From positions 1 to 64,000 of the forward strand of contig NZ_WTVG02000039.1 in NCBI RefSeq assembly GCF_012910705.2: DNA of 64,000 bases, in the 5' to 3' direction. Origin of the DNA: Aromatoleum anaerobium (GTDB lineage: Bacteria; Pseudomonadota; Gammaproteobacteria; Burkholderiales; Rhodocyclaceae). Position 1 is the stretch's first letter. Every line of letters starts with the position of its first letter. Shown here one piece after another: positions 55,907 to 64,000 of the stretch. The notes beneath the pieces were generated by a model. It saw only the letters and a program-made list of their open reading frames with translations, had not been told where the DNA came from and searched no databases. Position numbers and translations under genes: made by a program.

Positions 55907-58900
55907 ATGGCTACTATCGCCGTCGTCGATGACATGCCTGACAACCGGGAGTTGCTGGCGACGATTCTCAAGGCATTGAATCATCGCGTCATCGAGGCGG
56001 CGGACGGTGCGGAGGCGCTTCGGCTGGTGCGCGAGGAAAAGCCTGCGCTGGTGATTTGCGACATCCTGATGCCGCAGGTGGACGGCTACGAATTCGTGCG
56101 GCAGCTGCGCGCCGATGCGGCGATCAGCGAGACGCCGGTGATCTTCTACACCGCCTACTATCTCGAGGACGACGCGCAACGGCTGGCGAAGGCGTGCGGA
56201 GTCGTCGATATCCTGACCAAGCCGTCCGATCCCGAAGAGGTCATCCGGGTCGTGACGAAGGCCCTCGAACAGCCGGCCCGCGTGCCGGTGACGCTCCAGG
56301 AACCCGAGTTCGACCGCCGGCACCTGCACCTGATAACCGGCAAGCTCGCCGAGAAAGTCGCCGAGCTGCAGGCGGCAAGCGCCAAGCTCGAGGCGCTGAT
56401 CGAGCTCAATCTGCAACTCGCATCGCAGCGCGAGCTGGCTCATCTGCTCGACCACGTCTGCAAGAGTGCCCGGCAGCTCATCGGCGCGGACTACGGGAGC
56501 CTCGTCGCACGCTGTACGGACAGCGAGGCGCGGGCGTACACCGTCCATTCCGGCATTCCGCCGGAAGTTGTCGCGACGATGGGAGCGGTGCAACTCGATG
56601 AGGGCCTGCTCGGGCGGGTCTATCGCGAGCAACAGGCCGAACGCTGCGAATTTCCCGTCGAGCGGGGCGTGGAAACCGGCTTGCCGGCAGGGTATCCGCC
56701 ACTGCGTTCCGTCGTCGCCGCACCGCTCACGTCGCTGACCAAGGTTTATGGCTGGCTGTGCCTCGGCAACAAGCAGGGGGAGGGCGGTTTCACCGCGGAC
56801 GACGAGAAATTGCTGCGCATCCTCGCCGCGCAGGTCGGACGGATCTACGAGAACGGCAGCCTGTACCGGCAGGTAAGCCGGCATGCCCTCGAACTCGAAG
56901 TGGAGATCGTGGCGCGAGAACGCGCGCAGCGGCATTTGAGCGCGCAATACGAGGTGGCGCGGATCCTCGGTGAAGCGGTGAGCTTCGACGAAGTCGCGCT
57001 GAAGGTCTTGCAGGCGATCTGCGCAAAGCTCGATTTCGCAGCGGGGGCGTTGTGGAAGGTGGATGAGCCTGCGGGTGTGCTGTGTTGCCTCGGCGCGTGG
57101 TGCCAGCCAACGGAACTGTGCGGCAAATGGGTGGAGAAGATATCCCGGATGGTGCTCGAACGCGACAGCGGTGCTCCGGGCAACGTCTGGTCGTCGCGCC
57201 GCGCGCTGTGGCGTTCGCGAATCGAACCGAATCCCCGCTGCCATTGGACCATCGAGGCGCTCGACGCAGGGCTGCGCGCGGGCGGCGCGTTTCCGATCGT
57301 CGTGCGCGGCGAGGTCGCGGGCGTGCTCGAGGCCTTCAGCCGCGAATACCAGGATGAGGATTTGCGGCTCATTGATACGCTGGCGTCGCTCGGCGGCCAG
57401 ATCGGACAGTTTCTCGAACGCAGCGAGCAGCAGCAGCACATTCGCCGTCTCACGCGTGTGTATGCCGTCCTGAGCGGCATCAACTCCGCGATCGTGCGCA
57501 TTCACAGCCGCGACGCGCTGTTCGACGAGGCCTGTCGCATCGCGGTCGAGGCGGGGGGATTCGGCATCGCATGGATCGGCGAACTCGACCCGGCGACGAC
57601 GCAGGTCACTCCCGTGGCATGGGCCGGCGGCGACGACGCGGTGACGGTCCGGGAACTCGCCGCCGCCACTGCCGGAGAAACCCGCGATCCGGTCGGAGAG
57701 GCGGTGCGCACCGGGATTCCGGTGTTCATCAACGACATACCGGCATCAGGGGCGAGCATGACCGGATTGTCCGAAGCGCAGCGCTACGGATACCGCTCGA
57801 AAATCGCGCTGCCGCTTTTTTCCGAAGGGAAGGTCGCGGCGGTGCTGGTGCTTTATGCCCCGGAGCCCGGTTTTTTTGCCGGCGACGAACTGCAGCTCCT
57901 CGGCGAACTTGCCGGCGACGTGTCGTTCGCGCTCGAATTCATCGCGAAGAAGGACCGCCTCGCGTTCGTCGCGTACCACGATCTCCTCACCGGCATGCCG
58001 AATCGCGCCCATCTGCTCGAACACCTGACCCAGGCGCTGCAAAGCGTCCGGCAGCACCCGGGCGAGCGCGTCGCGGTCGTAGTGTGGAACATTCACCGCT
58101 TCCGCAACATCAATGAAACCTTTGGCCGCCAAGTCGGCGACGGGGTGTTGCGCGAGGTCGGGCAGCGGCTGAGCGCAGCCTGGCCCAATCCGATGGACGT
58201 CGCCCGCATCGCCGTCGACCATTTCGCCGGCATCGTCAGCGACAACCGGCAGGTCACCGAAATCGCGCACCTGATCGAGCAACTCGCCGTCGACGTGTTC
58301 AGCAGGTCGATCGTCATCGGCGAGCACGGCTTGCGGGTGGCCGCGTCGGCGGGGATCGCGGTCACGACCGGCGAAGACCAGGACGCCGATACCCTGCTCA
58401 GGAATGCCGAGGCGGCGCTGCGCAAGGCCAAGGGCTCAGGGACGAATTACCTGTTCTACGGGCCGGAAATGAATGCCCGCGTGGCCGAATCGCTGATGCT
58501 TGAAAACCGCCTGCGCCAAGCCCTCGAACGCAACGAATTCGTGCTCTATTACCAGCCGAAAGTGTCCGGAGCGACCGGCCTCGTCACCGGGCTCGAAGCC
58601 CTGATGCGGTGGAACGACCCGACCGTCGGCCTGGTGCAGCCGGACAAGTTCATTCCGATCCTCGAAGAGACCGGCATGATCCTGCAGGTGGGGCTATGGG
58701 CGATCCGCCAGGCGCTCGCCGACGCGCACGCCTGGCAGGCAGCGGGGATCGAACCGCCTCGCATTGCCGTCAACGTGTCCGCGATCCAGTTGCAGCAGAA
58801 GAACTTCGTCGAATCCGTGCGCGGCGCGATCGAGGAAGCCAATGGCGATGCGCGGCATGTGGATCTCGAGATCACCGAGAGCATGGTGATGACCGAGATG

Positions 58901-59278
58901 CAGGAAAACATCGCGAAGCTGACCGAGATCCGGCTCATGGGCGGAGACATCGCGATCGACGATTTCGGCACCGGGTACTCGTCGCTGGGCTACCTCGCGA
59001 AGCTGCCGGTCGGCGCCCTGAAGATCGACAAGTCCTTCATCGAGACCATGGCGACGACGCCCGAGAGCATGACGATCGTGGCGACGATCATCTCGCTCGC
59101 CCATTCGCTGGACCTCAAGGTGATCGCCGAAGGCGTCGAGGAGGAGGAACAGGCGAAGTTCCTGCGCCTGTTCAAGTGCAACGAACTCCAGGGCTATCTG
59201 ATCAGCCGCCCGCTGCCTCCCGACCAGGTTGTCGACTTCCTGCGCAGCCGGCGAGGGCCGGATCACCCATCTCGTTGA
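55907..59278 (+). CDS. REC-GAF-(degenerate GGDEF)-EAL cyclic-di-GMP protein
   Basis: 1123 residues. Receiver domain (1-120, phospho-Asp52 in VICDILMPQVDGY), then a helical linker and three GAF-like regions (about 165-315, 345-510, 525-675). A GGDEF-like domain follows (about 684-850) whose active-site loop reads VDHFA instead of GGDEF, so it should not make cyclic-di-GMP. The EAL domain (about 864-1110) has ALMRW with the Glu, the Asn and Asp-Asp residues (ITESM, DDFGTGYSSLGYL) and KIDKSFI, so it should hydrolyse cyclic-di-GMP. The receiver domain and neighbours suggest that phosphorylation by the upstream kinase controls this activity. Confidence 0.93.
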   Translation: MATIAVVDDMPDNRELLATILKALNHRVIEAADGAEALRLVREEKPALVICDILMPQVDGYEFVRQLRADAAISETPVIFYTAYYLEDDAQRLAKACGVVDILTKPSDPEEVIRVVTKALEQPARVPVTLQEPEFDRRHLHLITGKLAEKVAELQAASAKLEALIELNLQLASQRELAHLLDHVCKSARQLIGADYGSLVARCTDSEARAYTVHSGIPPEVVATMGAVQLDEGLLGRVYREQQAERCEFPVERGVETGLPAGYPPLRSVVAAPLTSLTKVYGWLCLGNKQGEGGFTADDEKLLRILAAQVGRIYENGSLYRQVSRHALELEVEIVARERAQRHLSAQYEVARILGEAVSFDEVALKVLQAICAKLDFAAGALWKVDEPAGVLCCLGAWCQPTELCGKWVEKISRMVLERDSGAPGNVWSSRRALWRSRIEPNPRCHWTIEALDAGLRAGGAFPIVVRGEVAGVLEAFSREYQDEDLRLIDTLASLGGQIGQFLERSEQQQHIRRLTRVYAVLSGINSAIVRIHSRDALFDEACRIAVEAGGFGIAWIGELDPATTQVTPVAWAGGDDAVTVRELAAATAGETRDPVGEAVRTGIPVFINDIPASGASMTGLSEAQRYGYRSKIALPLFSEGKVAAVLVLYAPEPGFFAGDELQLLGELAGDVSFALEFIAKKDRLAFVAYHDLLTGMPNRAHLLEHLTQALQSVRQHPGERVAVVVWNIHRFRNINETFGRQVGDGVLREVGQRLSAAWPNPMDVARIAVDHFAGIVSDNRQVTEIAHLIEQLAVDVFSRSIVIGEHGLRVAASAGIAVTTGEDQDADTLLRNAEAALRKAKGSGTNYLFYGPEMNARVAESLMLENRLRQALERNEFVLYYQPKVSGATGLVTGLEALMRWNDPTVGLVQPDKFIPILEETGMILQVGLWAIRQALADAHAWQAAGIEPPRIAVNVSAIQLQQKNFVESVRGAIEEANGDARHVDLEITESMVMTEMQENIAKLTEIRLMGGDIAIDDFGTGYSSLGYLAKLPVGALKIDKSFIETMATTPESMTIVATIISLAHSLDLKVIAEGVEEEEQAKFLRLFKCNELQGYLISRPLPPDQVVDFLRSRRGPDHPSR

Positions 59279-59356
59279 TGTGCTGTGCACGACCGGCACC
59301 GCTTGTGCCGCCAGCCGAAGCCGGCGGCAAGCAGGCGCAGATGTACGGGCATGCGC

Positions 59357-61573
59357 TCAGCTCCCGGACGAGGCGTTCGCATTCGGGATTTTTCCAACGC
59401 TTGGTCCGGTGTCCGATCGTGCACCGCCAGTCCCCCTGCGCCAGCCGTGGAAACGCCCGACCCATTCGAGCAGTTTTTGCGGCGCGTGGGCGCGCTTCCA
59501 CTCGCCGGCGGCGTACTTGTTCGCTTCCGCGAGCGTCGGGTAGATGTGGATCGTGCCGAGGATCTTGTTGAGTCCGAGTCCATGACGCATCGCGAACACG
59601 TACTCGGCGATCAGGTCGCCGGCGTGCTCGCCGACGATCGTGACGCCGAGGATCCTGTCCTTGCCCGGCACCGTGAGCACCTTGACGAAACCGTGCGCCT
59701 CGCCGTCGGCGATCGCGCGGTCGAGATCCTCGATGGCGAAGCGAGTGAGCTCGAAGGGGATGTTGCGCCGTTTGGCGTCCTGTTCGTTCAGGCCGACGCG
59801 CGCGACCTCGGGATCGACAAAGGTCGCCCACGGCACGGCCGAATAGTCGGCACGGAATTTCTTGAACGGCGCAAACAGCGCGTTGACCGAGGCATACCAG
59901 GCCTGATGGGCGGCGGTATGCGTGAACTGATACGGGCCGGCGACGTCGCCCGCGGCGTAGATGTTCGGGTAGTTCGTCTGCAGGTATTCGTTGACCGCGA
60001 CCGTGCGCCCGACCGGAATGCCCAGTTCCTCCAGGCCGTAGCCTTTCAGTTTCGCCGCGCGGCCGACGGCGACGAGCAGCACGTCGAACGGAATGCGCAC
60101 TTCCTGCCCCTGATGTTCGGCAATCAGGACTTTCTCGCCGTCGTCGACGACGAAGCGCTTCGCCTCATGGCCGGTTCGCAGCTCGATGCCTTCGGCGCGG
60201 AAACGTCCCATCACCAGCTCGGAGACTTCCGGGTCTTCGCGCGGCATGATCCGCTCTCCCTTCACGAGCATCGTCACCGCGGCGCCGAAGCGGGCGAAGG
60301 TCTGCGCGAGCTCCGAGCCGACGGGGCCGCCGCCGAGCACGAGCAGGCGACGGGGCAACTCGCGCAGGTTCCAGATCGTGTCCGAGGTGTAATAGCCGAC
60401 GTCGTCGATGCCCGGAATCGGCGGCACGAAGGGGCGCGCGCCGGCGGCGATGATGATGCTGCGCGTCGTGAGCGTCTCGTGTCCGCCGTCGTTGCGCGCG
60501 ATCTCGACTTCCCATGGCGAGACGATCTTCGCCCGGCCCTCGATCACCTCGACGCCGAGGTCGGTGTAGCGCTCGACCGAGTCGTGCGGTTCGACGGTCC
60601 TGATGATCGCATGCACGCGCGCCATCACGTCGGCGAAGTCGAAGTCCGCCGTGGCCTCGCGAATGCCGAATTCCTTCGCGCGCCGGATGTGCGACAGCAG
60701 CTTCGCCGAGCGGATCAGCGCCTTCGACGGCACGCAGCCGGTGTTCAGGCAGTCGCCGCCCATCTTGTGCTTTTCGACCAGGGTCACCTTCGCTTTCACC
60801 GCGGCGGCGATGTAGCTGCTGACCAGCCCGGCCGCGCCTGCGCCGATCACCACCAGGTTGCGGTCGAAGCGTGCGGGTTTCTGCCAACCGGCATACACCT
60901 TCCGCGCCTTGACCAGCTCGACGATCTTCTTCGCGATCAGCGGGAACACGCCGAGCAGCGCGAAGGAGGCGAGCAGGCCCGGCGACAGGATGCCGGCGAG
61001 CGAGTCGATCCGGACGAGCTGGGTGCCGGCGTTCACATAGACGAGGGTGCCGGCCAGCATGCCGAGCTGGCTCACCCAGTAGAAGGTCCAGGTCCGGATC
61101 GGCGTGAGCCCCATCACGAGGTTGATGACGAAGAACGGAAACACCGGCACCAGGCGCAGCGTGAAGAGGTAGAGGCCGCCATCCTTCGCGACGCCTTCGT
61201 TGATCGCGCGCAGGCGGTCGCCGAAGCGCGCCTGCACCATGTCGCGCAGCACGAAGCGCGAGGCGAGGAAGGCGAGGGTGGCGCCGATCGTGGAAGCGAA
61301 GGAGACGATCAGGGTGCCCCACCCCAGGCCGAAGATCGCGCCCGCGGCGAGTGTCATGACCGCCGCGCCCGGTAGCGACAGGCCCGTGACGGCGACATAG
61401 ACTGCGAAGAACAGCAACGCCGCAGCCGCCGGCCGCGCGTCCCGCCACGCTTCGATGGCGGCCTGCTGTCTCTTGAAGAAGTCGAGACTGAAGTACCGGT
61501 CGAGATCGAACAGGAAGAACAGGGCCATCGCGAGGACAATCGTGGCGAGGAGCGCAAGTCGGCTGGTTTTCAT
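59357..61573 (-). CDS. TVP38/SNARE-associated membrane domain fused to an FAD-dependent disulfide reductase
   Basis: 738 residues. The N-terminal half (about 1-230) is a TVP38/TMEM64 (DedA-like) membrane domain with VTGLSLPGAAVMTLAAGAIFG and VPVFPFFVINLVMGLTP; from residue 237 a complete class I pyridine nucleotide-disulfide oxidoreductase follows: FAD motif VVIGAGAAGL, redox-active Cys275/Cys280 (GGDCLNTGCVPSK), NAD motif VLGGGPVGSEL, AAGDVAG, and the C-terminal HIYPTLAEA with the catalytic His-Glu. It resembles mercuric reductase or lipoamide dehydrogenase tied to a membrane anchor. The substrate is unknown. Downstream of two Cys-repeat genes on the same strand. Confidence 0.88.
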   Translation of the reverse strand: MKTSRLALLATIVLAMALFFLFDLDRYFSLDFFKRQQAAIEAWRDARPAAAALLFFAVYVAVTGLSLPGAAVMTLAAGAIFGLGWGTLIVSFASTIGATLAFLASRFVLRDMVQARFGDRLRAINEGVAKDGGLYLFTLRLVPVFPFFVINLVMGLTPIRTWTFYWVSQLGMLAGTLVYVNAGTQLVRIDSLAGILSPGLLASFALLGVFPLIAKKIVELVKARKVYAGWQKPARFDRNLVVIGAGAAGLVSSYIAAAVKAKVTLVEKHKMGGDCLNTGCVPSKALIRSAKLLSHIRRAKEFGIREATADFDFADVMARVHAIIRTVEPHDSVERYTDLGVEVIEGRAKIVSPWEVEIARNDGGHETLTTRSIIIAAGARPFVPPIPGIDDVGYYTSDTIWNLRELPRRLLVLGGGPVGSELAQTFARFGAAVTMLVKGERIMPREDPEVSELVMGRFRAEGIELRTGHEAKRFVVDDGEKVLIAEHQGQEVRIPFDVLLVAVGRAAKLKGYGLEELGIPVGRTVAVNEYLQTNYPNIYAAGDVAGPYQFTHTAAHQAWYASVNALFAPFKKFRADYSAVPWATFVDPEVARVGLNEQDAKRRNIPFELTRFAIEDLDRAIADGEAHGFVKVLTVPGKDRILGVTIVGEHAGDLIAEYVFAMRHGLGLNKILGTIHIYPTLAEANKYAAGEWKRAHAPQKLLEWVGRFHGWRRGTGGARSDTGPSVGKIPNANASSGS

Positions 61574-61645
61574 TCTCGGGGCCCGGTTGGTTGGGAACTG
61601 GCGCGGACGCCACGTATCGGTTGGTCGTCAGTCGGCGCGAATACC

Positions 61646-61873
61646 TTACACCGTCGCACGAATTCGCTCGGCGTCGCAGGCAGCGGCGGGAAGTCGGTGG
61701 TGGATCCGCGCAGTGCAGGGATTCTTTGCAGCGCACGGATTGGCGGCCTGGGTGCCCGTCATCGGCGCGCAGGGGTTCGCGGCGTGTGACGCCAGAGGCA
61801 TGCCCAGCGCGGCGCTGAGGACGCCGGCGGAAAAGAGGGTCGTGAGCGTGCGGCGGGTGTGGGCGTATTTCAT
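61646..61873 (-). CDS. Secreted Asn-Pro-Cys-Ala-repeat protein
   Basis: 75 residues with a clear signal peptide (MKYAHTRRTLTTLFSAGVLS..., cleavage near Ser-His-Ala/Ala) and a ribosome site AGAGAGGACAG. The mature protein begins ANPCAP and repeats the NPCA motif twice more (QAANPCAAKNPCTA). A further Cys sits near the end (PAAACDAERIR). The same motif occurs four times in the partial gene at the window edge. Function is unknown; Cys repeats beside a membrane disulfide reductase suggest redox or metal handling (inference). The C-terminal quarter may come from a frameshift, since repeats stop abruptly. Confidence 0.65.
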   Translation of the reverse strand: MKYAHTRRTLTTLFSAGVLSAALGMPLASHAANPCAPMTGTQAANPCAAKNPCTARIHHRLPAAACDAERIRATV

Positions 61874-62144
61874 GATCTGTCCTCTCTGTCGGTAGGGTGT
61901 TGCGGCAAGAGACCACATGCGTTTCCTGCGGTCACATCGCTAAGTCGCCGATGCCGCATCAATCCTTACAACGGATTTTCCGCCCCGCTCGATCGACGAA
62001 TGTGGCGTGCGCTCATGGCGTCAGGTAGACGACCAGTTGATGAATCGCCCGCCGGGGCGATGGCGATGGCGACACGGCCGCACCTGCCGCCGGTGCCTTG
62101 TTACGCGACGGCGAGGACATGTCCGGGTTTCATTATGATCCTTG

Positions 62145-62312
62145 TCACAGCCCGAAATAAGGTCGAAGCCTGCCGCCCAGCCAGGTTCCCGGCAGCACCG
62201 CGGCAAACCACAACCAGCCATGAAGACTGGTCGAGGCCGCACCCGCAGGGGCCGCCGCGAGGATTCCGGCGCCGATGGCGGCCGCAATCAAGCCACTTGC
62301 AATTGTTCTCAT
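62145..62312 (-). CDS. Small exported or membrane peptide
   Basis: 55 residues. MRTIASGLIAAAIGAGILAAAPAGAA looks like a signal peptide with cleavage after Ala-Gly-Ala-Ala, then a short Trp-rich hydrophobic tail (LHGWLWFAAVLPGTWLGGRL) that could lie in the membrane. GGAGG lies ten bases upstream of the ATG at 62312. No family recognised. It lies in the same direction as the other genes of this locus. Longer in-frame starts (62378) have no ribosome site. Confidence 0.5.
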   Translation of the reverse strand: MRTIASGLIAAAIGAGILAAAPAGAASTSLHGWLWFAAVLPGTWLGGRLRPYFGL

Positions 62313-62508
62313 GATCAGATCCTCCAGTTCGATGTTCAGGGGGAGGGTGGCGAGCACACTCGTAGTGATTGGTCGCACGGCGCATGCTTCTCCTTACAGC
62401 CGGGGTCAGCGTCGTGCCGTAAGTGCCGCAAATTTTAGACAGCCCGGCAGTGACGAAAGATCGCTGATCTCGCCGTCCGGTGGAGCAGGCTTTCCTCAGG
62501 GCCTGTAG

Positions 62509-62656
62509 TCAGCTCTGCTGCCCCCAGCGGTGTCCCTTGAACGCCGAGTCGAGCGGGGTATGGAAGAGATGGTTGGCGTAATTGCTGAGCGTCTTGACGG
62601 CCATCGATCAGGGCGCGCCCGAGCCAGTTTTCCATGCGTCCCAGCATGAATCCCAT
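62509..62656 (-). pseudogene. Small ORF split by a one-base frameshift
   Basis: The first part reads MGFMLGRMENWLGRALID; the second part, in another frame, reads AVKTLSNYANHLFHTPLD and SAFKGHRWGQQS before a TGA at 62511-62509. Together they would make a coherent protein of about 48 residues with one extra G near 62599. Alternatively the second half is a separate 31-residue peptide starting at the ATG at about 62601. Either a decayed gene or a sequencing/assembly slip; I favour decay, since neighbouring genes of this locus are damaged as well. Confidence 0.5.
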
Positions 62657-62686
62657 CACACGCTCCTCGGGCGGGTGTCGTGGGCT

Positions 62687-62878
62687 TCAACCTTCGCTGT
62701 CGGCGCCGCCTTCGCGCAAGCGCTGCGCGGCCTTGCGCAGGAAGCCCAGGTGCTTGCCGTAGTTGGTGCAGCCGATGCACATCATCCTGTGCATCTTCAG
62801 CGCGAGGCGCTCGCGCAGCGTCAGCTCGCGCTCGTACCCTTCGGACATGAGGCGGGTCGCCTCCTTGCAGTTCATCAT
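62687..62878 (-). CDS. Anti-sigma-factor-like zinc-binding protein
   Basis: 63 residues; the start MMNCKEATRLMSEGYERELT and the motif KMHRMMCIGCTNY match the small zf-HC2/ZAS-type anti-sigma factors, with His-x3-Cys-x2-Cys and a first Cys in NCKEA as zinc ligands. Such proteins bind and silence an ECF sigma factor encoded immediately upstream, and here the upstream frame is indeed the tail of an ECF sigma factor (ATGA overlap). GGAGG precedes the start. Its partner gene is truncated, so it is probably an orphan. Confidence 0.75.
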   Translation of the reverse strand: MMNCKEATRLMSEGYERELTLRERLALKMHRMMCIGCTNYGKHLGFLRKAAQRLREGGADSEG

Positions 62879-62970
62879 GCGATAGCCCCTCCCTGGAACC
62901 AGCGGTTCTCCAGGCACTCGCGCAGTCCCATGCGTGCGCGGTGCAGGATCACCCAGCAGTTGCTGTTCGT
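62875..62970 (-). pseudogene. C-terminal relic of an ECF sigma factor
   Basis: About 31 codons reading TNSNCWVILHRARMGLREC and LENRWFQGGAIA end with a TGA overlapping the anti-sigma start codon. The pattern (SNxWVxLxRARMxLRECLExxWF) is the final helix-turn-helix of region 4 of ECF sigma factors of this type. Everything upstream, including region 2, is missing: the codon just before the relic is the TAG stop of the preceding gene, in the same frame. So the sigma gene has been deleted except for its last codons. Confidence 0.75.
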
Positions 62971-63762
62971 CTATGCCGCCTCCTCCAGGGCTGCGATCAG
63001 ATGCTTGACAGAGACGGGCAGATAGCCGGTGATCTCCAGCGAACGATCCTCGAAAATATCCTCGCCCCGGCGCTCGCGCAGATGCGCGGCGATCACCGCA
63101 TCGCGATGCCGGATCAGGCCCTCGACCCAGGGCCGGTAGAGCCGCAGCATCGCGCCCAGCCAGCGGTTCGCTGGCCACGAAGGCCACGCATGGTCGATCT
63201 CAAAGCGGTCGAGCATGCGGATCACGTCGTCGGCCGGATACCAGGTCTCGCCGGTAACCCAGCGGTTGGTCGCGAACAGGCCGATCGGCTCTCCCCATGC
63301 ATCCATCGAAATCGCGACGAGGTGGCTGATCGCATCGCCGCCCGCGGGCCAGGGCTCGCTCGCCTGCGGCCATGCCAGGGGCGCCACTCCCTCGGGCATG
63401 CCCCCGGCCCGCAGGAAGGTGTGGAAGTGCCCGTGCTCGATGTCGCCGCGGTGCGCGTGGTAATAGTACTGCGCGTGCGTGTCGGCATCGAACACGTCGT
63501 CGCGCGGGTAGTGCTCCATCTCGACGAAATCGCCCTGGTCGCGCAGCACCTCGCCGACCACGTTGAGGCCGACCTTGGTCAGCACCCGGCGGCATTCGAG
63601 CACTTCCTTCCCGGCATCGAGGAGTTCGCGCCGGGTGCGTGCGTCGAGATCCCGAAGCGCGGGGAGGAAGTCCGCCAGACCGGGCGGCTCCGGCCGGCCT
63701 GCAGCGGGCGCCCCGTCATGCGACGGAGCGGTCGGGACCCTTGCGGCCGTGCCCGTCGTCAT
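62971..63762 (-). CDS. Conserved protein of unknown function
   Basis: 263 residues, soluble. Striking features are a run of aromatic/His residues, AQYYYHAHRGDIEHGHFHTFL (about residues 112-132), and ISMDAWGEPIGLFATNRWVTGETWYPADD further on. His-rich clustering hints at metal or haem binding; I believe similar proteins are listed as a domain of unknown function (possibly DUF6969) but cannot confirm. The start ATG overlaps the stop of the upstream Cys-repeat gene (ATGA). Its own stop sits in frame with the sigma relic, so its natural C-terminus could have been altered by that deletion. Confidence 0.7.
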   Translation of the reverse strand: MTTGTAARVPTAPSHDGAPAAGRPEPPGLADFLPALRDLDARTRRELLDAGKEVLECRRVLTKVGLNVVGEVLRDQGDFVEMEHYPRDDVFDADTHAQYYYHAHRGDIEHGHFHTFLRAGGMPEGVAPLAWPQASEPWPAGGDAISHLVAISMDAWGEPIGLFATNRWVTGETWYPADDVIRMLDRFEIDHAWPSWPANRWLGAMLRLYRPWVEGLIRHRDAVIAAHLRERRGEDIFEDRSLEITGYLPVSVKHLIAALEEAA

Positions 63763-64000
63763 TTCTTTACGGCGCACGGATTCTTCGCAGCGCAGGGGTT
63801 CTTGGCGGCGCAGGGATTCTTCGCCAAGTGCGCCTTGAAGCGCTTCTGCTCGTCTCCCATGTAGGCCACCAGCGCCGCGAGCTCTTTCGATTTCCAGTCC
63901 AGCGCCTTGCCTGCCATCGGCGCGCGCGTCGCGCGGGCTCCGGCGGCACAAGGATTGGTCTGCGCAAACGCCGTCAGCGGAAGGCCGAGCGCAGCGCTCA
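63759..64000 (-). CDS. Asn-Pro-Cys-Ala-repeat secreted protein, 5' end outside the window
   Basis: The last 79 codons are in the window. The visible part begins within a signal peptide (SAALGLPLTAFAQ) and continues TNPCAAGARATR, then a helical segment (ALDWKSKELAALVAYMGDEQKRFKAH) and three consecutive repeats LAKNPCAAKNPCAAKNPCAVKK to the stop, each with one Cys. It is a relative of the shorter gene at 61646-61873. The stop TGA overlaps the next start codon, so it is coupled to the following gene. Partial at the window edge. Confidence 0.7.
   Translation of the reverse strand, partial: SAALGLPLTAFAQTNPCAAGARATRAPMAGKALDWKSKELAALVAYMGDEQKRFKAHLAKNPCAAKNPCAAKNPCAVKK

Overview
This is a high-GC, gene-dense chromosomal window. 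The gene content and style (RelA with an EFDD synthetase motif, phenylpyruvate/indolepyruvate decarboxylase, TTG-initiated etfB, an acyl-CoA dehydrogenase/ETF cluster, Mla-type ABC genes, a TVP38-flavoprotein fusion) point to a betaproteobacterium of the Rhodocyclales, most like Azoarcus/Aromatoleum. This placement is from recognition of protein families only; no search was run. No rRNA, tRNA or CRISPR array was recognised.

Layout. 1-3.3 kb: a TonB-dependent receptor, then a wrecked IS3-family element whose orfB is fused to a stray 3' end of a flavoprotein gene. An intact homologue of that gene lies at 59.4-61.6 kb. 3.3-8.2 kb is an accessory island: a Yip1-like membrane protein, vapBC with a palindromic operator, a truncated brnT in front of an intact brnA, then what I read as a small decayed chromosomal integron. 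The integron consists of two cassettes carrying three genes on the minus strand, each followed by an attC-like site, an attI-like junction, and the N-terminal half of intI on the plus strand. An mntA-hepT toxin-antitoxin pair follows.

8.2-33 kb is mostly housekeeping: mfd, an AmmeMemoRadiSam operon (amrB-amrA-amrS) with a small alpha/beta-hydrolase downstream, a DUF4010 membrane protein, an Epd-like dehydrogenase, phenylpyruvate decarboxylase, ispD-ispF-thpR, a GST, a YbaK-like deacylase, a host-attachment-type protein, mtfA with an EamA exporter, relA, and divergent ppk and ppx. 31-34.7 kb: a four-gene Mla/PqiC-type lipid-transport operon. 34.7-43 kb: acyl-CoA metabolism (acyl-CoA ligase, an ECHDC3-like crotonase lacking both catalytic Glu, TatD; then a TetR gene with a palindromic operator, divergent from etfB-etfA-CbiM-like-acyl-CoA dehydrogenase).

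43-53.8 kb: a PpiC-type isomerase-bolA-yciI-yciB operon on the minus strand, an OmpR/EnvZ-like pair, tsaB-rimI-udg, lplT, and lysR-radA. 54-59.3 kb: a three-gene signalling operon (PAS histidine kinase, single-domain receiver, and a REC-GAF-degenerate GGDEF-EAL protein). 59.3-64 kb: a minus-strand locus made of a TVP38/flavin disulfide-reductase fusion, two secreted Cys-rich proteins with Asn-Pro-Cys-Ala repeats, small membrane/exported ORFs, an anti-sigma-like zinc protein whose ECF sigma partner is reduced to a C-terminal relic, and an unknown conserved protein. The window ends inside the second Cys-repeat gene.
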